This document shows, one piece after another, positions 1 to 10,990 of a stretch of 64,000 nt of DNA (position 1 is its first letter; the number at the start of each line of letters is the position of its first letter). Origin of the DNA: Nematostella vectensis (lineage: Eukaryota > Cnidaria > Anthozoa > Actiniaria > Edwardsiidae); NCBI RefSeq assembly GCF_932526225.1, contig NC_064045.1:372001-436000 (forward strand), in the 5' to 3' direction. A program made the translations under genes and the position numbers. Under the pieces are notes generated by a model that was given only the letters and a program-made list of their open reading frames with translations, was not told where the DNA came from and searched no databases.

Positions 1-352
1 AGCTACCCTATATCCCTGAGTATTAACCCCTAACTAAGCTACACCCCTAAGACCTAGCACTAACTACGCTATACTCCTGAATAGCTACCCCTAACTAAGC
101 CTCACCCCTACGACCTAGCAATAACTACACTTTACCCCTGAGTACCCAACCCTTGCTAAGCTACACCCCTGTGACGTAGCACTAACTACACTATACGCCT
201 GAATACCCAACCCTAACTAAACTACACCCCTATAACCGGGCACTTACCTACCCTATAACCCTGAGTACCCACCCGTAACTAAACTACACCCCTATGTCGT
301 TGCACTAACTAACCTATACCCCTGGGTACCCACACCTAGCTTAGCTACACCC
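1..352 (+). repeat. C-rich 61 bp satellite array
   Basis: About six tandem copies of a unit of roughly 61 bp whose + strand carries CCCTAAC, CTACACCCCTA and CTATACCCCTGA motifs. It aligns with 19098-19447 at near identity, so it is the start of a larger repeat unit. The array stops abruptly at about 352, where sequence in the opposite orientation begins. No gene is seen here. Confidence 0.85.
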
Positions 353-1738
353 AGGGGTACATTATATAAACGGCAGGGTCAAAGGGGTGCAAGTTGGTAA
401 ACGCTTGGTCATACATGGGTAAAGGGTAGTTATGTGATTAGGTGTCATAGGGGTGTAGGTCAGTTAGGGATGGGTAGGCAGGGGTATAGGGTAGTTAGTG
501 CTAGGTCGTAGGGGTGTAGCTAAGCTAAGTGTGGGTACCCAGGGGTATAGGCTAGTTAGTGCTAGGACATAGGGGTGTAGTTTAGTTACGGGTGGGTACT
601 CAGGGTTATAGGGTAGGTAAGTGCACGGTTATAGGGGTGTAGTTTAGTTAGGGTTGGGTATTCAGGGGTATAGGGTAGTTAGTGCTACGTCACAGGGGAG
701 TAGCTTAGCAAGGGTTGTGAACTCAGGGGTAAAGTGTAGTTATTGCTAGGTCGTACGGGTTAAGCTTAGCTAGGGGTATGTATTCAGGAGTATAGCGTAG
801 TTAGTGCTAGGTCGTAGGGGTGTAGCTTAATTATGGGTGGATACTCAGGGATATAGGGTAGCTATTATTGTTAATTATTATTTTTAATTATAATTGTAAG
901 TATTATAATGTACTCATATTACCTAGCCCTTGAATCACTGTACCTGTTTGGAGTATCTTAAGCAAACGGCCCAGGGTTTGAATCCAGGTAAGATCAACTA
1001 GGGACTTTTTCAGGGGTGTTAAGGTAAGGACGGTGGCATTAGGGGGTGGGTGCGGAGGGGTACAGGATATAAATGGCATGGTCACTGGGGTGCAAGTTTG
1101 TAAGCGCTTGGTCATACATGGGAAAAGGGTAGTTATGTGATTAGGTGTCATAGGGTGTAGGTCAGTTAGGGATGGGTATGCAGGGGTATAGGGTAGTAAG
1201 TGTTAGGTTATAGGGGTGTAGCTTTGTTAGGGGTTGGTACTGAGGGGTTTAGGGTAGTAAGTGCTAAGTCAAAGGGAAGTAGCTTAGTTAGCGGTGGGTA
1301 CTCATGTTTATAGGGTAGTTAGTGCTAGGTCGTACTGGTTTAGCTTAGTTTGGGGTGGGTACTCAGGGGTATAGGGTAGTTAGTGCTAAGTCGTAGGGGT
1401 GTAGCTCAGCTAGGTGTGCGTACCCAGGGGTATAGGCTAGTTAGTGCTAGGACATAGGGGTGTAGTTTAGTTAGGGGTGGGTTCTCAGACTTATAGGATA
1501 GGTAAGTGTTCGGTTATAGGGGTGTAGTTTAGTTAGGGTTGGGTATTCAAGGGTATAGGGTAGTTAGTGCTACGTCACAGGGGTGTAGCTTAGCAAGGGT
1601 TGGGTACTCAGGTGTAAAGTGTAGTTACTGCTAGGTTGTAGGGGTAAAGCTGTTAGGGGTAGGTATTCAGGAGTATAGCGTAGTTAGTGCTAGGTCGTAG
1701 GGGTGTACCTTAATTAGGGGTGGATACTCAGGGATATA
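353..1738 (-). repeat. Inverted satellite segment with a rearranged tRNA-like remnant
   Basis: The same satellite lies here in reverse orientation, so the + strand reads GGGTA instead of CCCTA. Bases 353-868 are 61 bp units. At about 869-900 there is a short AT-rich stretch. Bases 900-957 are the reverse complement of the outer end of a + strand module body. Bases 958-1001 are the 3' half of a tRNA-like head (box B changed to GGTTTGAATCC), followed by a TTTTT run near 1008. The central part of the normal pair, including both box A motifs and the spacer, is missing, so an internal deletion fused the two arms. Units resume from about 1140. Confidence 0.75.
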
Positions 1739-1904
1739 GGGTAGCTATTATTATTAATTATTATTATTAATTATAATTATCATTATTATTTTAAATAATT
1801 ATTTATTATTAATTATTATTATAAATTATTATAATTAGTTATTATTATTAATTACTATTAATCATTATTATTAATTATTATTATTAATTATTATTAATTA
1901 TTAA
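1739..1904. repeat. AT-rich (TTA)n block
   Basis: Almost pure A/T simple sequence (TTATTA and TTAATTATTA), closing the inverted segment. The C-rich satellite restarts in its usual orientation at about 1905. Confidence 0.85.
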
Positions 1905-2220
1905 ATATACCCCTGAGTACCCACCCTTAACTAAGCTAAACCCCTACGACCTAGCACTAACTACCCTATACCCATGAGTACCCACCGCTAATTAAGCTAC
2001 ACCTGTATGACTTAGCACTTACTACCCTATACCCATGAGTACCAACCCCTAACTGACCTACACCCCTATGATACCTAATCACATAACTACCCTTTACCCA
2101 TGTATAACCAAGCGCTTACCAACTTGCACCCCTGTGACCATGCCGTTTATATCCTGTACCCCTGTGCATTCACCCCCTAATGCCATCGTTCTTACCTTAA
2201 CACCCCTGAAAAAGTCCCTA
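1905..2220 (+). repeat. C-rich satellite array
   Basis: About five 61 bp units in the usual orientation. They are nearly identical to 19592-19907, which gives a second alignment offset after the inverted segment. The last part, from about 2060, is the conserved leader that precedes every minus-strand tRNA-like head (CTAATCACATAACTACCC). Confidence 0.85.
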
Positions 2221-2755
2221 GTTGATCTTACCTGGATTCGAACCCTGGCCCGTTTGCTTGAAAAGCGAAGCCCGTACCACTGAGCCATAGCGCCACTCTC
2301 GAGATATCAAGGAAAAACTACTCTATACCTTATAAGGCCGGGTAAACAAAGCTATACGGTAGTTACTTCTAATTTTCAAGAGAGTGGCGCGATAGCTCAG
2401 TGGTACGGGCTTCGCTTCTCAAACAGGAGGGCCTGGGTTCGAATCCAGGTGAGATCAACTTGGGATTTATTCAGGGGTGTAAAGATAAGGACGTTAAGTT
2501 GACGTTTAGATAAGTGAGTTTGTGGGTGAGTTGACAGGTGTATAGGGTAACAAGAGTTGGTCAAAGGGGTACAGGATTTCAAGGGTTGATAATAAGGGTC
2601 GATGATATCAAGAACTAGGTCATAGGGGTGCAAGTTATGAATGAGTGAGTACACAGGGGGTACAGGGTATCAATGGCTTGGTCTTGGAGGTGCAGGGTTT
2701 TAGGGTATGGTTCAAACAGGTACAAGGTTTCAAGAGTTAGGTAAAATGGGTACAT
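2221..2755. repeat. Head-to-head tRNA-like module 1 (alpha type)
   Basis: Reference copy. The minus-strand head lies at 2221-2297 and the plus-strand head at 2385-2459, with their 5' ends facing across a spacer of about 85 bp. Each head has box A (GCTCAGTGGTACG context) and box B (GGTTCGAATCC). The minus head is followed by T5 (2210-2214 read on the minus strand). The plus head is followed by TTTATT, an interrupted terminator specific to alpha copies. The first and last seven bases of the head do not pair, so this is a tRNA-like SINE-type head, not a tRNA gene. The plus body (to 2755) is G-rich and ends in GTACATTATAA and a short (TAA)n tail. ORFs across the module are repeat translations. 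Confidence 0.8.
2328..2337. promoter_or_regulatory. CArG/TATA-like palindrome in the inter-head spacer (representative)
   Basis: The spacer between the two divergent heads contains CCTTATAAGG, a perfect 10 bp palindrome. It matches the CC(A/T)6GG CArG consensus and resembles an upstream TATA element. It lies about 30 bp from the start of the minus head and 48 bp from the plus head. In delta copies it reads CCTTATATGG, which still fits the pattern. A regulatory role is inference. Confidence 0.4.
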
Positions 2756-2797
2756 TATAAGAATTAATAATAATAATTAATAATAATAATTACCCTA
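2756..2797. repeat. Short (TAA)n tail
   Basis: AATTAATAATAA simple sequence directly after the plus-strand body, as expected for a SINE-like tail. It also forms the boundary with the next C-rich array. Confidence 0.8.
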
Positions 2798-4272
2798 TAT
2801 CCCTGAGTATCCATCCCTAATTAAGCTACACCCCTACGACCTAGCACCAACTACGCTATACTGCTGAAAACCTACCACTAACTAAGCCTCACCCCTACTA
2901 CCTAGCAATAACTACATTTTACCCCTGAGTACCCAACCCTTGCAAAGCTACACCCCTGTGACGTAGCACTAACTTACCCTATATCCCTGAATACCCAACC
3001 CTAACTAAACTACACCCCCATAACGGAGCACTTACCTATCCTATAACCCTGAGTACCCACCCGTAACTAAACTACACCCCTCTGTCCTAGCACTAACTAG
3101 CCTATACCCCTGGGTACCCACACCTAGCTAAGCTACACCCCTACGACATAGCACTAACTAGCCTATACCCCTGAATACCCACCCCTAACTAAGCTACACC
3201 CTTATGACTTGGCTGTAACTACAATATACCCCTGAGTACCCACCCCTAACAAAGCTACACCCTTATGACCTAGCACTAACTACCCTATACACATGAGTAC
3301 CCACCGCTAATTAGGCTACACCTCTATGACGTAGCACTAACTACCCTATACACCTGAATACCCAACCCTAACTTAACTACACCCCTATAACCGAACACTT
3401 ACCTACCCTATAACCCTGAGTTACCCACACCTAACTAAACTACACCCTTATGACTTGGCTGTAACCACCCTATACCCCTGAGTACCCACAGCAAACTAAA
3501 CAAACCCCTACGAACTAGCACTAACTACCCTATACCCATGAATACCCATCCCTAACTGACCTACACCCCTATAACCGAGCACTTACCTACCCTATAACCC
3601 TGAGTACCCACCCCTAACTAAACTACACCCCTCTGCCCTAGCACTAACTAGCCTATACCCCTGGGTACCCACACCTAGCTAAGCTACACCCCTACGACCT
3701 AGCATTAACTAGCCTATGCCCTTGAATACCCACCCCTAACTAAGCTACACACTTATGACTTCGCTGTAACTACAATATACCCCCCGATTACCCACCCTAA
3801 CTGAGCTAAACCCCTACGAACTAGAACTAACTACCCTATACCCATGAGTACACACCGCTAATTAAGCTACACCTCTATGACTTAGCACTTACTACCCTTA
3901 CCAATGAGTACCAACCCCAAACTAAGCTAAACCCCTACAAACTAGCACTAACTACCCTATACCCATGTGTACCCACCGCTAATTTAGCTACACCTCTATG
4001 ACTTAGCACTTACTACCATATACCAATGAGTACCAACCCCTGATTAAGCTACACCCATATGACCTAGCACTTACTACCATATACTCTTGCCTACCCATCA
4101 TTAACTGACGTACACCACAATGATATCTAATCACATAACTACCCTTTACCCATGTATAACCAAGCGCTTACCAACTTGCACCCCTGTGACCATGCCGTTT
4201 ATATCATGTACCCCTGTGTACCAACCCCCTAATGCCACCGTCCTTACCTTAACACCCCTGAAAAAGTCCCTA
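2798..4272 (+). repeat. Long C-rich satellite array (about 24 units)
   Basis: The longest uninterrupted run of 61 bp units with its twin at 20478-21960. Neighbouring units differ in blocks (for example CTATGACTTGGCTGTAAC and CACCGCTAATTAAGC variants), so they form ordered multi-unit repeats instead of a homogeneous array. Confidence 0.85.
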
Positions 4273-4832
4273 GTTGATCTTACCTGGATTCTAACCCTGG
4301 ACCGTTTGCTTCAGAAGCGAAGCCCGTAGCTTTGAGCCATAGCGCAACCCTTGAGATATCAAGGAAAAACTACTATATACCTTATAAGGCTGGGTAAACA
4401 AGGCTATACGGTAGTTACTTCTAATTTTCAAGAGAGTGGCTAGATAGCTCAGTGATACGGGCTTCGCTTCTCAAACAAGAGGGCCGGGTTTCGAATCCAG
4501 GTCAGATCAACTTGGGATTTTTTCAGGGGTGTAAAGATAAGGACGTTAAGTTGACGTTTAGATAAGTGATTTTGTGGGTGAGTTGACAGGTGTATAGGGT
4601 AACAAGAGTTGGTCAAAGGGGTCCAGGGTTTCAAGGGTTGGTAATAAGGGTCAATGATATCAAGAACTGGGTCATAGGGGTGCAAGTTATGAATGCGTGA
4701 GTACACAGGGGTACAGGGTGTCTATGGCTTGGTATTGGAGGTGCCGGGTTTTAAGGTATGGTTCAAACAGGTACAGGGATCCAAGAGCTAGGTAATATGG
4801 GTACATTATAATAATTAATAATAATAATTACC
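4273..4832. repeat. Head-to-head tRNA-like module 2 (beta type)
   Basis: Minus head 4273-4349, plus head 4437-4511, body to about 4806, then a short AT tail. In beta copies the minus box A region is changed (the GTGG after GCTCA is replaced by AAGC). Here the minus box B is also damaged (GGTTAGAATCC). The plus head starts TGGCTAGATAGCTC and has a T-arm change (GTTTCGAATCC), but keeps a T6 terminator. Confidence 0.78.
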
Positions 4833-5035
4833 CTATATCCCTGAGTATTCACCCCCAATTAAGCTACACCCCTACGACCTAGCACCAACTACGCTAAACT
4901 CCTGAATACCTACCCCTAACTAAGCCTCACCCCTACTACCTAGCAATACCTACACTTTACCTCTGAGTACCCCACCCTTGTAAAGCTACACCCCTGTGAG
5001 CTACACCCTTGGACGTAGCACTAACTTACCCTATA
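4833..5035 (+). repeat. Short C-rich array
   Basis: About three satellite units joining a beta module to a gamma module. The array ends ...CTATACCACGCCCG, where it fuses directly into a truncated minus head. Confidence 0.8.
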
Positions 5036-5592
5036 CCACGCCCGTTTGATTGAGAAGCGAAGCCCGTACCACTGAGCCATAGCGCCACTCTCGAGATATC
5101 AAGGAAAAACTACTCTATACCTTATAAGGCTGGGTAAACAAGGCTATACGGAAGTTACTTTTAGTTTTCAAGAGAGTGGCGCGATAGCTCAGTGGTACGG
5201 GCTTCGCTACTCAAACAACAGGGCCGGGGTTCGAATCCAGGTCAGATCAACTTTGGATTTTTTCAGGGGTGTAAAGATAAGGACGTTAAGGGGACGTTAA
5301 GATAAGTAAGTTTGTGGGTGAGTTGACAGGTCTATAGGGTAACAAGAGTTGTTCAAAGGGGTACAGGGTTTCAAGGGTTGGTAATAAGGGTCAATGATAT
5401 CAAGAACTAGGTCATAGGGGTGCAAGTTATGAATGAGTGTGTACACAGGGGTACAGGGTATCAATGGCTTGGTCTTGCCGGTGCAGGGTTCTAGGGGATG
5501 GCTCAAACAGGTACAGTGATTCAAGGGCTAGGCAATATGGGTACATTATAATAATTAAAAATAATAATTAAGGATAATAATTAAGGATAATA
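5036..5592. repeat. Head-to-head tRNA-like module 3 (gamma type, truncated minus head)
   Basis: The minus head (about 5036-5089) keeps box A but has lost the whole T arm with box B, replaced by satellite sequence at a shared junction. The plus head at 5177-5251 is intact, with box B GGTTCGAATCC and a T6 run. Its middle reads CTACTCAAACAACAG, a gamma signature. Body to about 5545, then AT-rich AAGGATAATAATT. Confidence 0.78.
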
Positions 5593-6402
5593 GCTACCCT
5601 ATATCCCTGAGTAACCACCCATAATTAAGCTACACCCCTACGACCTAGCACTAACTACGCTATACTCCTGAATACCTACCCCTAACTAAGCTTTACCCCT
5701 ACGACCTAGCAATAACTACACTTTACCCCTGAGTACCCAACCCTTGCTAAGCTACACCCATGTGACGTAGCACTAACTACCCTATACCCCTGAATACCCA
5801 ACCCTAACTAAACTACACCCCTATAACCGAGCACTTACCTACCCTATAACCCTGAGTACCCACCCCTAACTAAACTACACCCCTATGTCCTAGCACTAAC
5901 TGGCCTATACCCCTGAGTACCCACACCTAGCTTAGCTACACCCCTACGACCTAGCACTAACTACCCTATACCCCTCAATACCCAACCCTAACTAATATAC
6001 ACCTCTACTACCTAGCACTAACTACCCTATACCCCTGAATACACACCCCTAACTAAGATAATCCCGTACGACTCAGCACTAACTACCCGATACCCCTGCC
6101 TAGCCATCCCTAACTGACCTACACCCCTATGACTTAGCACTTACTACCCTATACCCCTGAGTACCAACCCCTAACAAAGCTACACCCCTATAACCTAACA
6201 CTTACTACCCTATACCCCTGCATACCCATCCCTAACTGACCTACACCCTATGACACTTAATCACATAACTACCCTTTTCCCATGTATGACCAAGCGCTTA
6301 CAAACTTGCACCCCAGTGACCATGCCATTTATATCCTGTACCCCTCTGCACCCACCCCCTAGTGCCACCGTCCTTACCTTAACACCCCTGAAAAAGTCCC
6401 TA
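5593..6402 (+). repeat. C-rich satellite array
   Basis: About 13 units. It includes the gamma-to-delta signature variant AAGATAATCCCGTACGACTC at about 6053-6075. No coding potential beyond repeat translations. Confidence 0.83.
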
Positions 6403-6936
6403 GTTGATCTTACCTGGATTCAAACCCTGGCCCGTTTGCTTGAGAAGCGAAGCCCGTACCACTGAGCCATAGCGCCACTCTCGAGATATCAAGGAAAACT
6501 ACTCTATACCTTATATGGCTGGGTAAACAAGGCTATACGGTAGTTACTTCTAGTTTTCAAGAGAGTGGCGCGATAGCTCAGTGGTACGGGCTTTGCTTCT
6601 CAAACAAGAGGGCCGGGGTTCGAATCCAGGTCAGATCAACTTGGGATTTTTTCAGTGGTGTAAAGATAAAGACGTTAAGGGGACATTAAGATAAGTGAGT
6701 TTGTGGGTGAGTTGACAGGTGTATGGGGCAACAAGAGATGGTCAAAGGGGTACAGGGTTTCATGGGTTGGTAATAAGGGTCAATGATATCAAGAACTAGG
6801 TCATAGGGGTGCAAGTTATGAATGAGTGAGTACACAGGGGTACATGAAATCAATGGCTTGGTCTTGGAGGTGCAGGGTTTTAGGGGATGGTTCGAACAGT
6901 TACAGGGATTCAAGAGCTAGGTTATATGGGTACATT
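6403..6936. repeat. Head-to-head tRNA-like module 4 (delta type)
   Basis: Minus head 6403-6479 with box B changed to GGTTTGAATCC; plus head 6566-6640 with intact box B and T6. The delta spacer palindrome reads CCTTATATGG and the plus head has GGGCTTTGCTTC. Delta modules always precede a long AT block. Confidence 0.8.
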
Positions 6937-8480
6937 ATAATAATTAATAATAATAATTAATAGTTATTTATTATTTATTCATAATTATTATCGATAATTA
7001 TTATTAATATATATTATTATTATTAATGTAAAATATAATTATATATAATATATATAATATAATATATATAATTATTATTCATATATATTAATTTTTTTTC
7101 AATTATTATTAAATACTATTATTAATTACTATTAATTATTATTAATTACTTTTATGAATTACTTTCATTAATTATTATTAATTACAATTATTCATTATTA
7201 TTAATAATTATTAATAATAATTAATAATAGTAATTATTAATAAAAATTAATAATAATAATTTATAATAATATTTAATAATAATAATTTATAATAATAATT
7301 AATAATAGTAATTAATAATAGTAATTAATAATAATTAATAATAGTAATTGATAATAATTACAAAAAGTAATTCATAATACTAATAAATAATAATAAATAA
7401 TAATTAATAGTAATTAATAATAGTAATCAATAATAATTAATAATAATTAATAATATTTAATAATAATTAATAGTAATTAATAATATTTACTATAATTAAT
7501 AAAAATTAATAAAAATTAAGAATAATCAATAATAATCATTAGAAATTAATAATAATAATTAATAATAATTATTAATAATAATAACTAATAATAATAATTA
7601 ATAATAATCAATAATAATAATAATAATCAATAATAATCAATAATATTAATCAATAATATTAATCAATAATTGAAATTAATAATAATAATTAATTATAATT
7701 AATAATAATCTTTAATAATAATTAATAATTAATAATAATTAATAACAATTAAAAATAAATAATAAATAATAATTAATAATTAATAATAATAAATAATTAT
7801 TAATTAATAATTAATGACAATTAATATTAATATTAATAATAACAATTAATAATAATAATTAATAATTAATAATAATTAAGAGTAATAATAATTATTAATA
7901 ATAAATAAATTATAAAAATTAATATTAATTAATAGTAGTTATTAATAATAATTTATAATAATAAATAATTTATAATAATAAATATTAAGAATTAATTAAT
8001 AAAAGTTAATAATAATTAATAAATAATAATAATTAATAATAATTATAATTAATAATAATCAATAATAGGAAATAATTCATAATTAATAATAAATAATAAT
8101 AAAAAATAATTACTAATAATAAATAATAATTAATAATAAATAAAAAAAAATTAAATAATAAAAATTAATAATTAATAATAATAATAATTAATAATAAATA
8201 ATATTTAATAAATAACTGATAATAGTAATAAATAATTGTAATTAATAATAATTAATAATTAATAATATTTATTATTTATAATAAATAATAATTAGTAATT
8301 AATAATAATAACTAATAATAATAATTAATAATAATAATTAATTGATAATAATAATAATAATTAATAATAATGTTTAATATAATAATAATAATTAATGATA
8401 ATGATTAATAGTAATTAATAATAATAACTAATAATATTAATTAATAATGATAATTAATAATAATAATTAATAACAATAAT
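6937..8480. repeat. Long AT-rich (TAA/TTA)n block 1
   Basis: About 1.5 kb of almost pure A/T, mainly AATAATTAATAA derivatives. A distinct TATATA-rich core at about 7020-7090 recurs in all five long AT blocks. No gene is possible in this composition. Confidence 0.88.
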
Positions 8481-9246
8481 TACCCTATATCCCTGAGTAT
8501 CCACCCCTAATTGAGCTACGCCCCTACGACCTAGCAATAACTACACTTTACCCCTGTGTACCCAACCCTTGCTAAGCTACACCCCTGTGACGTAGCACTA
8601 ACTACCCTATACCCCTAAATACCCAACCCTAACTAAATTACACTTCTATAACCGAGCAATTACCTACCTTATAACCTCGAGTACCCACCCCCAACTAAAC
8701 TACACCCCTGTCCTAGAACTAACTAGCCTATACCCCTAAGTACCCACAACTAGCTAAGCTACACCCCTACGACCTAGCACTAACTAGCCTATACCCCTGA
8801 ATACCCAACCCTATTAAACTACACCTCTACTACCTAGCACTAACTACCCTATACCCCTGAATACCCACCCCTAACTAAGCTACACCCTTATGACTTGGCT
8901 GTAACTACCCTATACCCCTGAGTACCCGTCCCAAACTAAGCTAAACCCCTATGACCTAGCACTAACTTCCCTATACCCATGAGTACCCACCGCTAACTAA
9001 GCTACACCCCTATGACTTAGCACTTACTACCCTATACCCCTGAGTACAAACCCCTAACTAAGGCACACCACTATGACCTAGCACTTACTACCCTATACCC
9101 CTGCCTACCCATCCCTAACTGACCTACACCCCTATGACACCTAATCACATAACTACCCTTCACCCATGTATGACCAAGCGCTTACCAACTTGCACTCCTT
9201 TGACCCTGCCGTTTATATCCTGTACCCCTGTGCACCCACCCCCTTA
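7735..9246. repeat. Tandem duplication, copy 1 (1512 bp)
   Basis: This stretch, half AT block and half C-rich array, is repeated directly at 9247-10758. Two anchors 735 bp apart (CAATTAAAAATAAATAAT at 7746/9258 and TACCCTATATCCC at 8481/9993) both give an offset of exactly 1512. The copies differ at only a few positions that I could spot. Confidence 0.85.
8481..9244 (+). repeat. C-rich satellite array, no tRNA-like head
   Basis: About 12 units ending in the leader that normally precedes a minus head (CCAAGCGCTTACCAACTTGC). It then jumps straight to AT-rich sequence at CACCCACCCCCTTAATAA, so the head pair is missing at this junction type. Confidence 0.83.
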
Positions 9247-9992
9247 ATAATTAATAACAATTAAAAATAAATAATAAATAATAATTAATAATTAATAATA
9301 ATAAATAATTATTAATTAATAATTAATGACAATTAATATTAATATTAATAATAACAATTAATAATAATAATTAATAATTAATAATAATTAAGAGTAATAA
9401 TAATTATTAATAATAAATAAATTATAAAAATTAATATTAATTAATAGTAGTTATTAATAATAATTAATAATAATAAATAAGTTATAATAATAAATATTAA
9501 GAATTAATTAATAAAAGTTAATAATAATTAATAAATAATAATAATTAATAATAATTATAATTAATAATAATCAATAATAGGAAATAATTCATAATTAATA
9601 ATAAATAATAATAAAAAATAATTACTAATAATAAATAATAATTAATAATAAATAAAAAAAAATTAAATAATAAAAATTAATAATTAATAATAATAATAAT
9701 TAATAATAAATAATATTTAATAAATAACTGATAATAGTAATAAATAATTGTAATTAATAATAATTAATAATTAATAATATTTATTATTTATAATAAATAA
9801 TAATTAGTAATTAATAATAATAACTAATAATAATAATTAATAATAATAATTAATTGATAATAATAATAATAATTAATAAAAATGTTTAATATAATAATAA
9901 TAATTAATGATAATGATTAATAGTAATTAATAATAATAACTAATAATATTAATTAATAATGATAATTAATAATAATAATTAATAACAATAAT
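9245..9992. repeat. AT-rich block inside the tandem duplication
   Basis: Second copy of the distal half of long AT block 1, with small differences from 7735-8480 (for example near 9478-9485). Confidence 0.85.
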
Positions 9993-10758
9993 TACCCTAT
10001 ATCCCTGAGTATCCACCCCTAATTGAGCTACGCCCCTACGACCTAGCAATAACTACACTTTACCCCTGTGTACCCAACCCTTGCTAAGCTACACCCCTGT
10101 GACGTAGCACTAACTACCCTATACCCCTAAATACCCAACCCTAACTAAATTACACTTCTATAACCGAGCAATTACCTACCTTATAACCTCGAGTACCCAC
10201 CCCCAACTAAACTACACCCCTGTCCTAGAACTAACTAGCCTATACCCCTAAGTACCCACAACTAGCTAAGCTACACCCCTACGACCTAGCACTAACTAGC
10301 CTATACCCCTGAATACCCAACCCTATTAAACTACACCTCTACTACCTAGCACTAACTACCCTATACCCCTGAATACCCACCCCTAACTAAGCTACACCCT
10401 TATGACTTGGCTGTAACTACCCTATACCCCTGAGTACCCGTCCCAAACTAAGCTAAACCCCTATGACCTAGCACTAACTTCCCTATACCCATGAGTACCC
10501 ACCGCTAACTAAGCTACACCCCTATGACTTAGCACTTACTACCCTATACCCCTGAGTACAAACCCCTAACTAAGGCACACCACTATGACCTAGCACTTAC
10601 TACCCTATACCCCTGCCTACCCATCCCTAACTGACCTACACCCCTATGACACCTAATCACATAACTACCCTTCACCCATGTATGACCAAGCGCTTACCAA
10701 CTTGCACTCCTTTGACCCTGCCGTTTATATCCTGTACCCCTGTGCACCCACCCCCTTA
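9247..10758. repeat. Tandem duplication, copy 2 (1512 bp)
   Basis: Direct repeat of 7735-9246. No other long AT block in the window has this duplication, so it arose within this locus or in assembly. Confidence 0.85.
9993..10756 (+). repeat. C-rich satellite array, no tRNA-like head
   Basis: Duplicate of 8481-9244 at offset 1512, with the same headless junction to AT-rich DNA. Confidence 0.83.
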
Positions 10759-10990
10759 ATAATAAATAATTAATAACAAATAATTAATAAATGATAATTA
10801 ATAATTAATAATAATAACTAATAATAATAATTAATAATATTAATAACAATTAATAATAATAATTAATAATAATGATTAATAGTAATTAATAATAATAACT
10901 AATAATAATTAATAATAATAATTAATAATAAATAATTAATAATACTAAAAATAATAATAATAATAATAATACTACTAATAATAATAATAG
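10757..10990. repeat. AT-rich linker
   Basis: About 230 bp of AATAATTAATAA repeats between two C-rich arrays. Similar linkers lie at 18899-19096, 26989-27225, 40003-40239 and 49976-50186. Confidence 0.85.

Noticed and set aside
2068-2283. Recurring plus-strand ORFs of 69-71 codons ending in KRSPYH or QKRSP (about 20 copies)
   Set aside because: They translate the leader and minus tRNA-like head. Variation between copies follows the DNA repeat, with no codon-position bias that I can see.
2385-2459. Functional tRNA gene
   Set aside because: Box A and B are present, but the seven bases at each end do not pair, no standard 7-base anticodon loop forms, and the T arm is out of register or mismatched in most copies.
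2397-2654. Recurring minus-strand ORFs of 75-111 codons through the plus head body
   Set aside because: Antisense translation of a G-rich repeat body. The apparent protein conservation is explained by DNA copy identity.
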